Source: Euptelea pleiosperma (taxonomy: Eukaryota > Streptophyta > Magnoliopsida > Ranunculales > Eupteleaceae). From it: a stretch of 64,000 nucleotides of DNA. The stretch is from assembly GCA_035048495.1 (NCBI GenBank), contig CM068553.1, positions 18,043,190 to 18,107,189 of the forward strand, read 5' to 3'. Below the pieces are notes generated by a model, which was given only the letters and a program-made list of their open reading frames with translations, was not told the DNA's origin and made no database searches. The position numbers and the translations under genes are program-made. This document shows positions 21,770 through 34,800 of the stretch, piece after piece (position 1 is the first letter of the stretch; each line of letters begins with the position of its first letter).

Positions 21770-24700
21770 CATGAGTCAAGAGGGATACTCTGTGTCTAGA
21801 CCTCCTCTATTCAATGGTACTAATTACCCCTACTGGAAGGCTAGAATGAGGATTTTCTTAAAATCCCTAGATGAGCGGATTAGAGAAACAGTAGAAGTGG
21901 GATGGACATCCCCTGCTGTAGCGACGACTGTTGGTGAATCAACTACTATTGTTATCAAAACCAAAAAGAGATTGGACTATAGGAGAAAAAGATGCATACC
22001 AGTATAATAATCATGCATTGAATGCAATACATTGTGCTTTATCTCTTGACGAATTCAAAAGGATAATTGCTTGTGAAACCTCAAAACAAGCATGGGACAT
22101 TTTGGAAATAACCCATGAACAAACAAATTCTGTTAAACTGTCAAAACTTCAAATGCTCATAACTCAATTTGAAATTATTAGAATGAATGAGGTTGAAAGT
22201 TTTACAAACTACTACACCAAGCTAAGTGAAATAATTAACTCCATGTGGGGTCTTGGTGAAGCTATTCCTGAACAAAAAATTGTTAGAAAAATTCTGAGAT
22301 CATTACCTGATAGGTTTCATCCTAAAATTATAGCTATTGAAGAAAGTAAGAATGTTGATCTGATAAGATTAGAAGAACTAATAAGATCAATTCAAACATT
22401 TGAACTAAAACTTTATACACTGATATTCGCTTAGAAGTGCATATTTTTCACTGTTATCTTCTAAGCGTTTTCACACTCTCCTACGTTAAAATGCTCTATT
22501 TATCTACTTTTCTACGTAAGAGTCTCTTTCATTGCGTAGAACACACTTTTCTCGACGAAATGGTATATTTGCATGTATTAAATACATTTTCAAAAGTCTA
22601 GACATTGAGTCGTTCTGATAAAGTCTCATTACGTGCTTCTTCTGTCGCAGGAAACCCTGATGGGACAATTCTCGAGACTTGCGAGCCCACATCGATCAGG
22701 AAAGCCCATTATCAAAGCTTAAAGAGCCCACATACTATGACTAGAAGATATGGGCCAAATATGGGCTGAATAAGAGGACCAAAAAGCCGGCCCAAAGAAT
22801 GAAGAGAGCAGGAGAGCCAATGACCAAGAGACGGACCAAAGCGTTTAAAGCCACATGAGTCAGCAAGGAAGGATAGTCTACTCTACTGGAAAAGCGTGAG
22901 GATGGTCACAGTGAAGACCAGGATTCCAGATCTCTGTCAATACTTTTATCTCCATTTTCTGATATTTTCTCTCTCATCTCTCCTTATTCTCTCTCTCTTC
23001 ATCTCTCGATCCTCGAATCTACTAACCTAACCCCAGAACTCCTGCCCATTGGTACTGTCTCATCTCCCTTAGCTTTCTGACCGTTGGATCTTCAATCGGA
23101 CCATTGGATCTTCCACCGGACCGTTGGATCTCTCTAGATCCGTTGATCTACCAATCTGGGTCCCAATCAAGTCGACATCCATCCGATTGCCATCAGATTG
23201 TCTGTCATATCATCTTGTGAGACGATGGACATTATCAATCCATGTGGGCCAGTAGCCGGGCCCATCATCATCGACCCGCTATCCGACCATTTAGTGGACC
23301 CCGTGAATTTCAAAATAATTTCAATTAAATTTCAAAAAATGGGGGGTCCACTAGATGGGGAAATTCCCCAAAGAAAAGTGGAGTTTTACTTTTAAAAAAA
23401 AAATTATTTTTTTTATTTTTTATTTTTTAAAAATACCCTATTTCCATTAAAGAAAATAGGGAGCTTTAAAAGGAGAAGGAGAAGGGTTCGTTCCCTAATC
23501 CCCTTCTAATCCCTTCAATCCTTCCCCAAAAACCCTTCCCCACATTTTCCCTTCTTCTTTGGCCCCATCTTCTTCCTCCTTTCTCCTTCTTCTTCTTCCT
23601 CCTTTCTTCTTCTTCTTCTTCTTCATCTTCTTCATCTTTATCACCGGAGTTGCAGCCTGCAACTCCGGCCAGCAACACCTTCTTCCTTCCACATTCTCCT
23701 CTTCCACTCTCTTCTCTCCTCTCTCACACATCCCACAACTCCTCTCCCATTTGAAGCCGTTTCCCTCTCATCTCTAATAGATCTCCACGGTGGTTGTTCT
23801 TCCAACAGCCACCACGCATTCCCGCCGGCCAGCACCATGATCCACTCCTCCAACGCTGCTGCCAACATCTCCACCTCTCTTCACCGTCCCTGCTGCTGCG
23901 TGAAGCAAGGCCACCATCTCCGACCGGCGTTCCATCTCACAACAACCCACCTGCTGCAAACGTCGGTCGTCTCCTCCGCCCAACACCGCCTTAACCATCT
24001 TCACGGCCTGCAACTCCTTGCAGGCCGTTATCTTCAATCTGTTGCAACCTGAAGTCCAGCCCGGCCAAGCTCGTCCTCTACCGGTGAATCCAGCCTACAC
24101 TAAGAGCGTCTTGCTCTCCTCCAAGGGTGAGACCTGCTGTCCCTTTCATTGCTCCACCGCCTCCCCCCAAATCTACAGTTTCGAGGTCGCAGCAAGGATC
24201 AATCGTTCTTGACGATTATTGGACGTGTATCACCCTCACCAGAGCCAGCGCCTCCTCTTCTCCATCCACAACCGATGGCCTACCATCCCACGATCAGATC
24301 TGAATCGTGGTCACTCCCCTGAAGTGCGGTCTCCCTCCAGCAACGCCCCCATCCTTGGGCCGAACTATTCCCTCTTTTGCACAGCCTGCACCTCCATTTG
24401 GACCCGCAACCTACTAGTGTGCAACACCATCCTCCACACCATGCTGTCCTACGGACAGCCATCCTCTTGGCACCTCCAAAGCCACTTGGCGGCCTCGTCA
24501 TCATGGTGAGACTATGTGACCCATAGATTGCCACCTCCATTGGTCTATCTATTGGCCCGTTCCTTGGTCAATCCGAAATCTTGGAAATCATCATCTCCAC
24601 AAGTTCTTTTAATGGCTTTGGACTTATTTTAACCCTCTTTTCATATTTTCTCTCTCTAGATTTGATTTTCTCTCTCATCTATCTTATGTCTCTCTCTCTA

Positions 24701-26157
24701 GTTTAGTTTTTGTTTATGTGCTTTCTAGTTGAAGTTGGCTGCTTTGATAATGTTTTGCTTAAAAATTTGTAAGGCTGGTACGTTGATTTAAGGAATAAAA
24801 TTAAGTTCATTTTGGAATTTTAGTGTTTGAATTCGGATATTTGACGCATATGATTGTTTCTAATTCTTGATAGTTTATCTCTAAAATCATAACAAATAAC
24901 ATTTTAAAGACCATTTCAATCATCACTCTCACCCTTTCATTCTTTTCTTTTTAGCATTTTCTGTAATAAAAGCCGTCATTTCATGTTCTTGAATTACGCG
25001 CACTAACCCTGAGTGCGGATCGACATCCGACACTGTCCACTGTACAAGCTTGAATATTTTGCAGAAATAAACAGTGAAATAGAATGATCAAATCAAAAAT
25101 GTGTTGAAACTGGGGTTTCCGATTCGACGACATGGAAAAACCCTACTTTCATACACCTAAAAAGAAATGATTAGCTCTAAAAACCTCTAAGAAATAATTG
25201 AGAGAAAAAAGTGACTCTGATGAGTCTAATAACATCGATGATGAAGTTGCCCTCTTTGCTAAAAAATTCAGAAAGTTTTTCAGAAACAAAGACAAGAAAA
25301 ATTTCACACAAAAGAATAAAAAACCTTTTGAAAAATTTGATAATTACAAAAAAGAAAAAAACAACAAAGATGAAATACAATGTTATAAATGCAGGGGGTT
25401 TGGTCATATCTCTACTGACTGTCCTAATAATATTAAGAAAAGAAAAACTAAAGCTACGAAGGCTACTGCTTGGAACATAAATAGTGATGAATCCGATAAT
25501 GAAACGAACACATCAAGTGATAGCGGAGAATCATCTAATATTGGAGCACTAATGACTATTGCTAATCTTAATGAAAATTGTAATTCTCAAAATGCTATAA
25601 TGGACAATGAAACCGATTTAAGTGATGATGAAAGTAAAGAAAACATTCAGATTACTTTTAATAATTTGTATAAAGAAAGCTTAATTCTGGCAAAATCCTG
25701 TGATAATCTAAAGAAAGAGAAAACTGTTGTGTGTTGCGAAAATGCTTCACTAAAAATTGAGTTAAAAAATCTATATCAAACTGTGATGAATAAGGAAGAT
25801 GAAGTAACTCAAATCTTAAGTAGAGAACAAGAACTTGAAAAAGAAATTGAGAAATTAAGTCTTGAAAGAAATGATCTTAAAGTCAAAAATGCAACTTTGA
25901 TTAGAAACATTACTCAAGGAAATTATAGACTAGAAAATCTATTAACCATGGGGAAAGCAAACCATGGTAGGAGAGGACTTGGTTACATTGAAAAATCTGC
26001 TAAAACTTTAAATTTCAAAATCGTGTTTGTAAAAACCACTCTGGATTCAACCCATGATGAACAAATTAAAAAGCTAAATATTATTTGTCATTATTGTAGA
26101 CATTCTAGACATACAAAATATAATTGTCATATTCTTGAAAAGAAATTAGAATTTTAA
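21770..26157 (+). pseudogene. Family B copia gag, split by a family C insertion
   Basis: Starts with MSQEGYSVSRPPLFNGTNYP and YWKARMRIFLKSLDERI (DUF4219 type), then a frameshift near 21960. The UBN2 domain is at 21990-22420 (HCALSLDEFKRI, KLSKLQMLITQFEIIRM, KILRSLPDRFHPKIIAIEES). The element C1 interrupts at 22421-25151 and gag resumes in the same frame near 25200. After it come the CCHC knuckle CYKCRGFGHISTDC (about 25380), a coiled coil (25660-25920, LEKEIEKLSLERNDLKVKN) and a second CCHC, CHYCRHSRHTKYNC (about 26087). The two-knuckle plus coiled-coil layout matches family A gag. A stop follows at 26155-26157. Confidence 0.87.
22421..25151. mobile_element. Family C element C1, probable solo LTR (2.7 kb)
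   Basis: Starts TGATATTCGCTTAGAAGTGC and ends AAAACCCTACTTTCA, with a perfect 5-bp duplication TACAC (22416-22420 and 25152-25156). No inner pair of terminal repeats, primer site or pol is visible, and the second copy (33352-36006) has the same extent, so a solo LTR of a long-LTR retrotransposon fits best. It holds a GGACCGTTGGATCTTC-like tandem stretch (23080-23150), a TATA-like CTTTAAAAGG near 23463 and a GC-richer part (23500-24540) with overlapping chance frames on both strands. The parent lineage cannot be read from an LTR. Confidence 0.8.
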
Positions 26158-26394
26158 AAGAAAAAGGAAGAGAATGATCTAAAAATCTTGGAGAAAACTA
26201 AAAAACTAAACAAAAAAAAAATTGTTTAAAAAGATAGCAGATTTAAATGCGAAAGCTAAAAATAGAAAAGAGAACCTTAATAACTCTCAGATCAATCAGA
26301 CTAGTAATGCTTCTATGAAAATATAGAATAAGAAAAATGTTGAAAAGTATTTAGTCATCTATACTGCTCATATTGCTAATGAAACTTCTAAGTG

Positions 26395-29340
26395 TTATTT
26401 AGATAGTGGATGCTCCAGACATATGACTGGAGAAAAATTTTATATCTACTTTCTTGATGAATGCCATGATGGTGAGGTTATATTTGGAGATGGCAATAGT
26501 GCTAAAATAATTGGTAAAGGGACTATCCAAGGTCTCGGAATACCTAAGATTGAAAATGTTTTGTATGTAAATGGTCTAAAACATAATCTTCTTAGCATTA
26601 GTCAAATTTGTGACAAAGATCATATCTATAAGTTCTCAAAAGAAAAATGTGAAATCATAGAAAAATCTTCCAACAAAGTTATTATTCAAGGAAAAAGAAA
26701 TACTGATAATTGCTATGTCATTTAGACAAGTGGTTCGATTAAGGGCAACATGGCACTATCAAATGAAATCGAACTGTAGCACCAACGTCTAGGACACATA
26801 AACTTTAAAGACTTAGTCAAGATCAGTAAGAAAGAATTAATAAGAGGTGTTCCAAAACTCAATAAGAATTATCAAACTATGTGTGGGTCGTGCCTAAAAA
26901 GAAAATAAATTAGAAACTCTCACAAGAAGATAAAAAATATTAGTACCTATAGAATTTTAGATTGTTACATGTGGACTTAGTTGGACCTAATAGAATAGAA
27001 AGTCTTGGAGGAAAAAGATATTTCATAACTGTTGTTGATGATTTCTTGAGATTTACTTGGGTAGCTTTTCTTAGAGAAAAATCTAAAGTATTTGATGAAC
27101 TTATGAAGATCTGTAAAAAGATTCAAAATGAGAAAGGTTTGACTATTCTCAGAATTAGAAGTGATAATAGGAGAGAATTTGATAATCACAAATTTGATGA
27201 ATATTGTGATGAAAATAGGATTAAACATGAATTCTCTGTAGCCAAAACACCTCAGCAGAATGGGGTCGCTGAAAGAAAAAATAGGAATCTTGAGGAAATG
27301 GGTAGAGTTATGCTTACCAGCAAAAATCTAACAAGAAACTTGTGGGCTGAAGCAGTCAATACTGCATGTTATACGATCAATCGTGTTTATTTGATAACAG
27401 GAACATTGCAGACAGCTTATGACATTTGGAATGGAGTTAAACCAAATGTGAAATATTTCAGGATCTTTAGGAGTACTTGTTATATGCTAAGAGATAGAGA
27501 AAACCTTGGAAGTTTGAATCCAAAAGTGATGAAGGTATTTTCTAGGATATTCTATCAAAAGCAGAGCATATAGGATCTTTAACAAAAGAACCTTAACTAT
27601 AAAAGAATATGTTAATGTGGTCATTAATGATGAATCTCCAGAAATTGGTGATAATACAGATGAGATGGTAGAAGCTACAAATATTGAGAAAAGTGAAACA
27701 AATGTTCACAATCCAGAAAAACTCAGGGAATGGAAATACATTAAAGATCATCCTAGTTCAAAAATTATTGGAAACAAGGATAGTGGTGTGCATACAAGAA
27801 GTCAATTGGAAAATATTTCTAGTCATTTATGCTTTACCTCTAAGATTGAACCGAGAAACATTAAAGAAGCTCTTTTAGATGAACATTGGATAAATGCTAT
27901 GTAAGAAGAGCTAAATCAATTTAAGAGAAATGATGTTTGGTTTCTAACCCCTAGACCTTTGGATGAAAATGTGATGGGAACTAAAAGGATATATAAGAAT
28001 AAACTTGATGAGAACGGAGTTATAACTAAAAACAAAGCCAGATTAGTGGCTCAAGGATATTCTCAAGTTGAAGGGATTGATTTTGATCAGACTTTTGCCC
28101 TAGTGGCTAGAGTAGAATCTATTAGGATTTTTTAGTATTAGCCTGTGTCCTAAAATTTAAACTCTATCAAATGGATGTTAAGAGTATTTTTCTGAATGGG
28201 ATTCTGGAAGAAGAAATTTATGTAGAATAACCTAAAGGTTTTGAAGACCCTCATAATAGTAGTAATCATGTCTACAGGCTTAAGAAAGCCCTGTATGGGT
28301 TGAAACAAGCACCAAGAGCTTGGTATGAAAGATTAACTCAATTTCTATTAGAAAATAGATTCACAAGAGGGACTATTGATAAAACATTATTCATTAAGAA
28401 AAGAGATAATGATATTCTGATATCCCAGATATATGTTGATGATATTGTTTTTGGCTCAACCACTGAGATACATACTTTGGAATTCGCTCAAGCCATGAAA
28501 TCTGAATTTGAGATGAACATGGAAGGTGAACTGAATTTCTTTCTAGGCCTGCAAGTTAAACAATTAAAAAATTATATTTTCCTTTCTCAATCTAAATATT
28601 CTAAAGAATTACTTAAAAAATTTGGCCTAGAATCATCTAAATCTGCTCACGCTCCTATGAGCACCAGCATTAAACTTACCAAGGATTTAAGTGGTAAATC
28701 AGTTTATCAGACTCTATACAGAAGTATGATTGGTAGTCTCTTCTATCTCACAGCTAGCAGACCCGATATTGCTTTTAATGTAAGAGATTGTGCTAGATAT
28801 CAATCTGATCCAAAAGAATCTCATCTATCGGCTGTTAAAAGAATCATTAAATATGTCAATAGTACTATTGAATACGGTCTATGGTATCCTCTTGAGACTA
28901 ACAGTGAAATTGCCAGTTATTCAGATGTCGATTGGGCAGGAAATGCTGATGATCGTAAAAGCACCAGTGGTGAGTATTTTTATATTGGAAATTATTTGGC
29001 TGCTTGGCACAGCAAGAAATAAAATGTAATATCTTAGTCTACTGCTAAAGTAGAATATATTGCTGCAGGCAGTTGCTGTGCCCAGTTGATTTGGATGAAA
29101 CAAATGTTGTTGGATTATAGAATTAATCAAGAATCTATGAATTTATTCTGTGATAACACGAGTGCGATTTGTATTTCTAAAAATCCTATACATCACTCTA
29201 GAAACAAACACATAGATATCAGACATCATTTTATTCGAGAGTTGGTTGAAGAACAGATAATTTCATTAAAGTATGTGAACACAAATTCAACTTGCTGATA
29301 TTTTGACTAAACCTTTAGATTCGCTCAGATATGAATATCA
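26395..29340 (+). pseudogene. Family B copia pol (protease, integrase, RT, RNase H)
   Basis: Protease: YLDSGCSRHMTG near 26398, then VLYVNGLKHNLLSISQI. GAG pre-integrase: LGHINFKDLVKISKK near 26790, with a stop where the usual Trp of WHxRLGH stands. Integrase: LLHVDLVGP near 26962, then RSDNRREFDN (consensus RSDNGGEF damaged) and PQQNGVAERKNRNLEEM near 27250, so the D,D,E residues are still visible. [22 protein letters not shown] near 28035, the KALYGLKQAPRAWYERL block near 28290, and the catalytic YVDDI near 28433. RNase H: YSDVDWAGNADDRKSTSG near 28918 and NKHIDIRHHFIRELVEEQ near 29203. Gene order INT before RT is the copia order. At least eight stops or frameshifts are visible. Confidence 0.92.
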
Positions 29341-29584
29341 GAGAAAATCTATCGAAATTTGCCCCATTGATTGATTTGTGTTGGTACTGACTGAAATATT
29401 TGATTATTATTAAAAATCATATTTTTAATATTTCAGTTAGTCTTTTAGTCTAATCATTTGAAATAATGATTAGCTAATATTATTTGGAAAAATATTGTGG
29501 TATTTCAATTATTTGAAAATCTTGATTGTTTGGAGAAATTTGTGTTAATTTGGGATGATTATGTGTTTAAAAATGACATTCACA

Positions 29585-29866
29585 AAAGTCGGGCCAACCG
29601 ATGAAATAGTCAGGCTAACAGAGTAAATGTTGAGGCATTTGGGTTTTTGAAAATATAGTTTACGGTGTCGGGTCGACCGAACAAAAGGTCCGATCGACCA
29701 GAGAATTTTGGCTGAATATGATTTGGTTGTTTGCGGGGATGGGCCGATCGAACATTTGGTCCAGTCAACCGAACATGTCCGGTCGACTGCGCCTCGCACC
29801 CGAACGACATACAACTTTTGCGGGCAGATCGACCCATGTCCAGTCCGCCACCCTGGATTATAAATT
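29585..29866 (+). promoter_or_regulatory. Internal GGTCGACC motif array and TATA box upstream of the third frame of family B
   Basis: Between pol and the third frame the LTR-type motif returns: GGGTCGACCGAAC (about 29670), GGTCCGATCGACC (29688), GGCCGATCGAAC (29752), CCGGTCGACTGCG (29778) and CAGATCGACCC (29825). A TATA-like TTATAAATT (29859-29867) follows, then a pyrimidine-rich stretch, then the ATG at 30039. The arrangement copies that of U3 in the LTR. Promoter function is inference. Confidence 0.5.
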
Positions 29867-30038
29867 GGTCCTAATCATTTTTGGGTCATTTGAAAACCTA
29901 TTTGGAACCCTAGAAATTTTGTTTGGAGTCTCCCATTCTCATTGAGAAATCCTTTAGCCCTCAACTCTAATCTCTTTCTAGAGATTCCTATTCTCACCAT
30001 TTCCAAAATTTTGTGGTGAAATTTCTGTCATTTTCTAA

Positions 30039-31172
30039 ATGGCTCCACAAGGGAAAAGAGCAAGAGGGGAATCATGTTCTAGTGATCCCTATCCCCTTAG
30101 CTTGTTCATCAATCCCATGGCTAGAGCTAGCTTCATGAAGAACTACATCAAAAGTGCTGTTGCCGTTGAGCGTAGGGTTATCGAAAAAGAAATGACAATG
30201 ACTGGGATCCCCAACCTTCTGAATTCGGTAGTTTGGTCTAAACTTCTGTCAATTTCTGGTGTTGCATATCCCTAGTTAGTCATGATGTTTTATTGTAATC
30301 TAAACAATCATGATCCAGACGGTCCATTTCTTTATTCTGAGGTCCAAGGTGTTAGGTTTAAAATTACATTATCTTTGATCTCAAAGATCACAGGCCTTCC
30401 TCATGTACCTAATAGAGGAATTTTCCCCCCTTCCCTACCTCTTAAGAACAAAAAGGCCATCTCAAAAGTCATCTGTGGGAAGGTAGTTCATTGGACCTCT
30501 AACTTGGCTACTAGGGAATTACTTCCCATGTATCATTTGCTAGGGTTGATCTTCTCCTACAATTTGGTCCCAAAGGTGGGACTTCGGAGTGAGATCGGTC
30601 CCTATATCCAGTACCTTCTGTATTGTGTCTCTCAGGGCACTAGAATCTGTGGTCCTTCAGTGATTTTTCATCTCATGGTTGAGAATTTGGCGATTGAGAA
30701 TTGCAAGTGGTCTTCGCCTTTTGGCATTTTAGTTTCAAAAATTCTGACTCATTACAAAGTTCCTATTCTTGACTCCGATGAAACTGTGCATCCCATCTCA
30801 CCTATCAATCAAGCTACTTTTAGCAAGATGTTGGTCGGTGACTCGTCTATGTCTGCTTCTACTTCTGCTTCGAGTTCTGGATCTCGCCGTTCCTCTATAT
30901 CTGCATCTATTGTAGGTCTTTCGTCCAAGTTGGACAATCTTTGTGCGTTGATTGACAAATTTTCTTGACGTCAGCAACGTATGACTTCATTCCTTAGGTC
31001 TCAGCATCCTGACTATACAGAGTCTTCACCTGAGGAGACGATTGTGCCTTCTGCGGCTGGCGATGATGAAGATGAAGACGAAGACGAAGATGAAGATGAG
31101 GACGAAGATGAAGAAGATGATGCAGATGACGATGATGGTGATGACGATGCCGACGAGGATGCCTATGATTAG
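30039..31172 (+). pseudogene. Third (post-pol) open frame of family B, nearly intact
   Basis: One continuous frame of 378 codons including the final stop, with only two internal stops (TAG at 30273, TGA at 30966). The N-terminus is MAPQGKRARGESCSSDPYPL. The middle resembles the 'putative plant transposon protein' domain: VVWSKLLSISGVAYP, stop, LVMMFYCNLN, then VQGVRFKITLSLISKITGLP. Next comes a Ser-rich segment (about 30850-30910), a short helical stretch, and at the end an Asp/Glu run coded by a GATGAAGAC-like microsatellite (31063-31160). No signal peptide or membrane segment is evident, so 'env-like' is a name of position only. Compared with the pol frame it is remarkably free of lesions. 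Function unknown. Confidence 0.75.
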
Positions 31173-31444
31173 AGCACGTTTTGCTTTTTTTCTCACTCTT
31201 TAGATCAATAGTATATTTTTTTGGCTGTATTATTTTATACTATTGGTTTGTACTATTTGCCACTGATATACTTTGGTTACTTTATTATGGGATGATGGAT
31301 ATTGGTCACTATGTTAACCGGTTTCTTTCATGATGATTGTTAGTTTGATATATTTTGGTATGATTTTTTCCTAGATGATTGATTAGCATTATCGTTATAT
31401 CCTTTATCATCACAGGTTAGAGTTTATCCCTTTGTCAATATATG

Positions 31445-31893
31445 ACAAAAAAAAGGGGAAGAAATTAATGATACTGTTGGATGGATACTATTGGAAACTA
31501 CTTTGATAATACTTGTTGCTTTTCTATTTTATTGACTTCTTGTCATAAAATATCTGTGATTCTTATTTGATTTTATTTGACTAAATGTACTGAGAATACA
31601 TTTTTGGTATGTTTTGGACTAATATACCAATGAGAAGCTGTCAAGTTGATTATTTTGTAGCAACAAAGTGTTTGCAGTAAGTTTGGTATCAATCACAATA
31701 CTAATCGTGAGCTACAGTATTGCTTCCTTGTATCGTCATCCTTCAAAGATAAGCTATTTGGGCAGTTAACTTAGGGGGAGGTAAGTTATTGTACTTAGGG
31801 GGAGCATTATTGATTTATTTTTTATTAGGCAAAAAATTGTAATATAATCGGGTAGTTATGTGTTTTTAATCCTGGTAATGACAAAGGGGGAGA
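31445..31893 (+). promoter_or_regulatory. Multiple polypurine tracts before the 3' LTR of family B
   Basis: Purine runs at about 31445-31460 (AAAAAAAAGGGGAAGAAA), 31772 (AGGGGGAGG), 31797 (AGGGGGAG) and directly before the LTR (CAAAGGGGGAGA, 31882-31893). The last is the expected plus-strand primer; the extra copies are typical of Sireviruses. Confidence 0.65.
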
Positions 31894-31894
31894 T

Positions 31895-34800
31895 TGAAAA
31901 GTTTCGGTTGTCAAATCCCAAGAATACTTAGTTCTTCGGTAATATATATATTGATGTGCCTCAAATCCCCTGAAGACTGAAGTGTCAAAGATCAAGTGGA
32001 CTTCGACAAAATAAATCAAAGAAGGATTAAAGTTGAATAAGAACAACCAAAGTGTTCAAGATCAATTGAAGACGAAGTCAAGATTATCAAGCTCAACTGA
32101 AGACAAAGTCAAAAGCTCAAGTACATTCTCACTCAACAAATGTTCAACTATGAAGAAACTTGTGTTACAATTATTTACGCAAATCTGAGGGTAAAACTGC
32201 GCTTTGCCAGCGGATATTGATTTACCCTAGATGGTTCAGTGTTAGTTAGGAATCGTGTGTGAGACGAGAAGAGAAATTCTAAAAACTTTGGTAGTATTCG
32301 GTTATGGACAAAATGGTCCGGCCGACCGGCCTTTATGAGCGGGCGACCGAAGGTCCGGTCGATCGGCCAAAAGGGTCCGGTCGACCCTAACTCTCGGGAT
32401 TAGGATTTTTGTAAGAATACCTGAGCGGGCGACTAACTAAAGGCTCGGTCGACCGAAGTCTGGTAGACAGGCCAATAATGCGGTCGACCTCGCCCGTTTC
32501 GGATCTCGCTTGACAAAATCTCTTATGCGATTATAAGCGCATTTTGACCCTTCAAACGGCTATATTAGGTACGGTTCTAATAATGGGAGGCCTGCTTATA
32601 AATAAGAGCCATCTCCTTTTATTAGAATTAACCCAATCAAGAGATCTCTACTTTACTTTACTTGATTATCATTCTTTAAGTCCAGAGATCTGGAATTTAT
32701 GAGAGCTTCACCAGAGTAAAGCTGAGTATTCGTTGTGAAGGCTCTAAGTGTTTGGAAGAGACTATTTGGTATTATTATTCTGCAAGAATCTTCTTCCAAG
32801 AAGAGGATTACTCTTGCCAGAGTGTCTCTTGGGCGAATTCTTCTTCAAAGGATTTTTCATTCGATCATATTCATCGAGAGGTAAGTGTTTCTATGATCCA
32901 ATACCTTTTTGATAAAATTCAAAATTTATGAACACTGTGTATTTTGTGATTAGTGGATGAGTAAGGACTCATCTAACTGAGTTGTGGATTATAAATCCAT
33001 GAGAAAAGAATTTTTCTAAATAGACTACTAGCCTAGGCTGACTCTCTAGGTGAGCGAGAAGCGATTCTCGTTAGATTAAGGCTAAGTGTAATCTTAGTTG
33101 GATGATTATTTATTTCGATTAGAAATATTGTAATGCATGATTGAAATAATATAATACTACTCGTGGTGAGTATTGGACAGTGGACGTAGGTGCAGAGTCA
33201 CCGAACCACTATAAATCTGAGTCCTGGGTGATTGTGAATGTTTGCATATTTGTTTCTCAATTTTTTTTTCATATTTATGCTCTGTGGATGATTCATATTT
33301 TAATTACTTGATCCTTTTTCACCTTGTGTGATCAATAAATTTTTAATCTATTGATATTCACTCAAAAGTGCTTATTTTAAGCAATTATCCTTCTAGGGTT
33401 ATCACACTCTCCTATGTAAAACTGCATTTTTTATCAATATTTCTACGTAATAGTTTTTCTCAGTGCGTGTAGAACACACTTTTCTGGTTAAAATGGTATA
33501 TTCGCATGCATTCGTAAGCATTTATTTGACCTAAATACAAAATTGTTTGGCAGAAGTCTCATTACGTTTCTTTTACTATCGCAGGAAACCCGATTGGGCG
33601 ATTCTCTAGACTTGCGGGTCGACGATCGACCACCAGAGCCCACAGGCTATGCCAATAAGAGACAAACCAAGTATGAGCCGAGCCAAGAGTTCATAGAGAA
33701 GAACCAACGACAAAGTGCGGATCGTGTTGGTTGACGTACATATTGGCCACTATGATGGGTCAGTAGGCCATTGGACCCTGACATTGAACCAAGGTGGACC
33801 ACGGTTGTAACATTCAAGATCAAGTTAATGGATCGTATTGGGTGGTTGTTGGACCAAAGGTGTTGGTCCAAGTTGTAACATAGGGGAGCATCAAACGGTT
33901 AAGCTTAATACATGTACAAGGGGAAGCGACAGAGAATAAAATTGGAACCAAAAGTGTGGTCAAAGAAAGTGGATCCAACGGGTACGCAAGGGATTCAAAC
34001 ATGTGGACTGACACGATGGAGCTACAAAGAATAAAGGTGGGTCCAAGTGCTTGTTCAAAGATAGGGTAGCAACAATTGGATGTCTATAATCATAGATGCT
34101 AAGTTCAAAGGTGCTGGATGTGTGTGTACATCACATGAGATGTGATATCAAGATGGAGGCCTAGGGTCCACAAGGCAACCAAACAAAAGACGTTTTTTTT
34201 TCCTAATCACATGGCATAAATCCAATGCAAGAATGGAAGAAAAGAGGATGTTGGATATCATTGCTGGACATTAGATGCATCTCAAATGAAGGGCTGGTGA
34301 TTAACATCTATTGAGGAATTAAAATCAACAGAGAAAGTTGCTAAAAAAAAAAAAACCAACACGTTGAAGTAAAAAAAAAAAAAAAAAGAAGGAATAATTT
34401 TATTAGTGATATTGATGTTTCCAAAACATGGAAAACATGGGGGAATAAAGAAGGGAAGATGGGTTTTTGTAAGGCAAGAAATCAAATGGGGTAGACAACG
34501 GATACTAGAAAGGAAGGTATTGGATGGGAGTATAATGGCTGGATCAATAGAAAAGATAGGTGGATGGTGGTGGATTAAAAGGTGTGGATGGTCCTGATGT
34601 TGGAGGCTCTTCTCCCCACGTCATACCCTAGTGGATCTAACCCAGCAAACCATAAAAAGAACGAGGAGAAAAGAATTGGGGGCTCTCTCTTTTTCTTCTC
34701 ACCCTAGCTGTCAACGCCCCCGGAGTCCATCTCTTTGGCCCTTCTTCATCTCTTCTTCTCCACGCTGCAACTTGCAGCCACCCACCTGCAACTCCAGACG

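Noticed and set aside
23495..24540. Several overlapping open frames on both strands in a GC-richer part of element C1 (and 34600-35420 in C2)
   Set aside because: They overlap in opposite directions, are low in complexity (Pro/Ser/His or Glu/Lys runs) and lie within LTR-like DNA. C1 and C2 do not keep the same frames.
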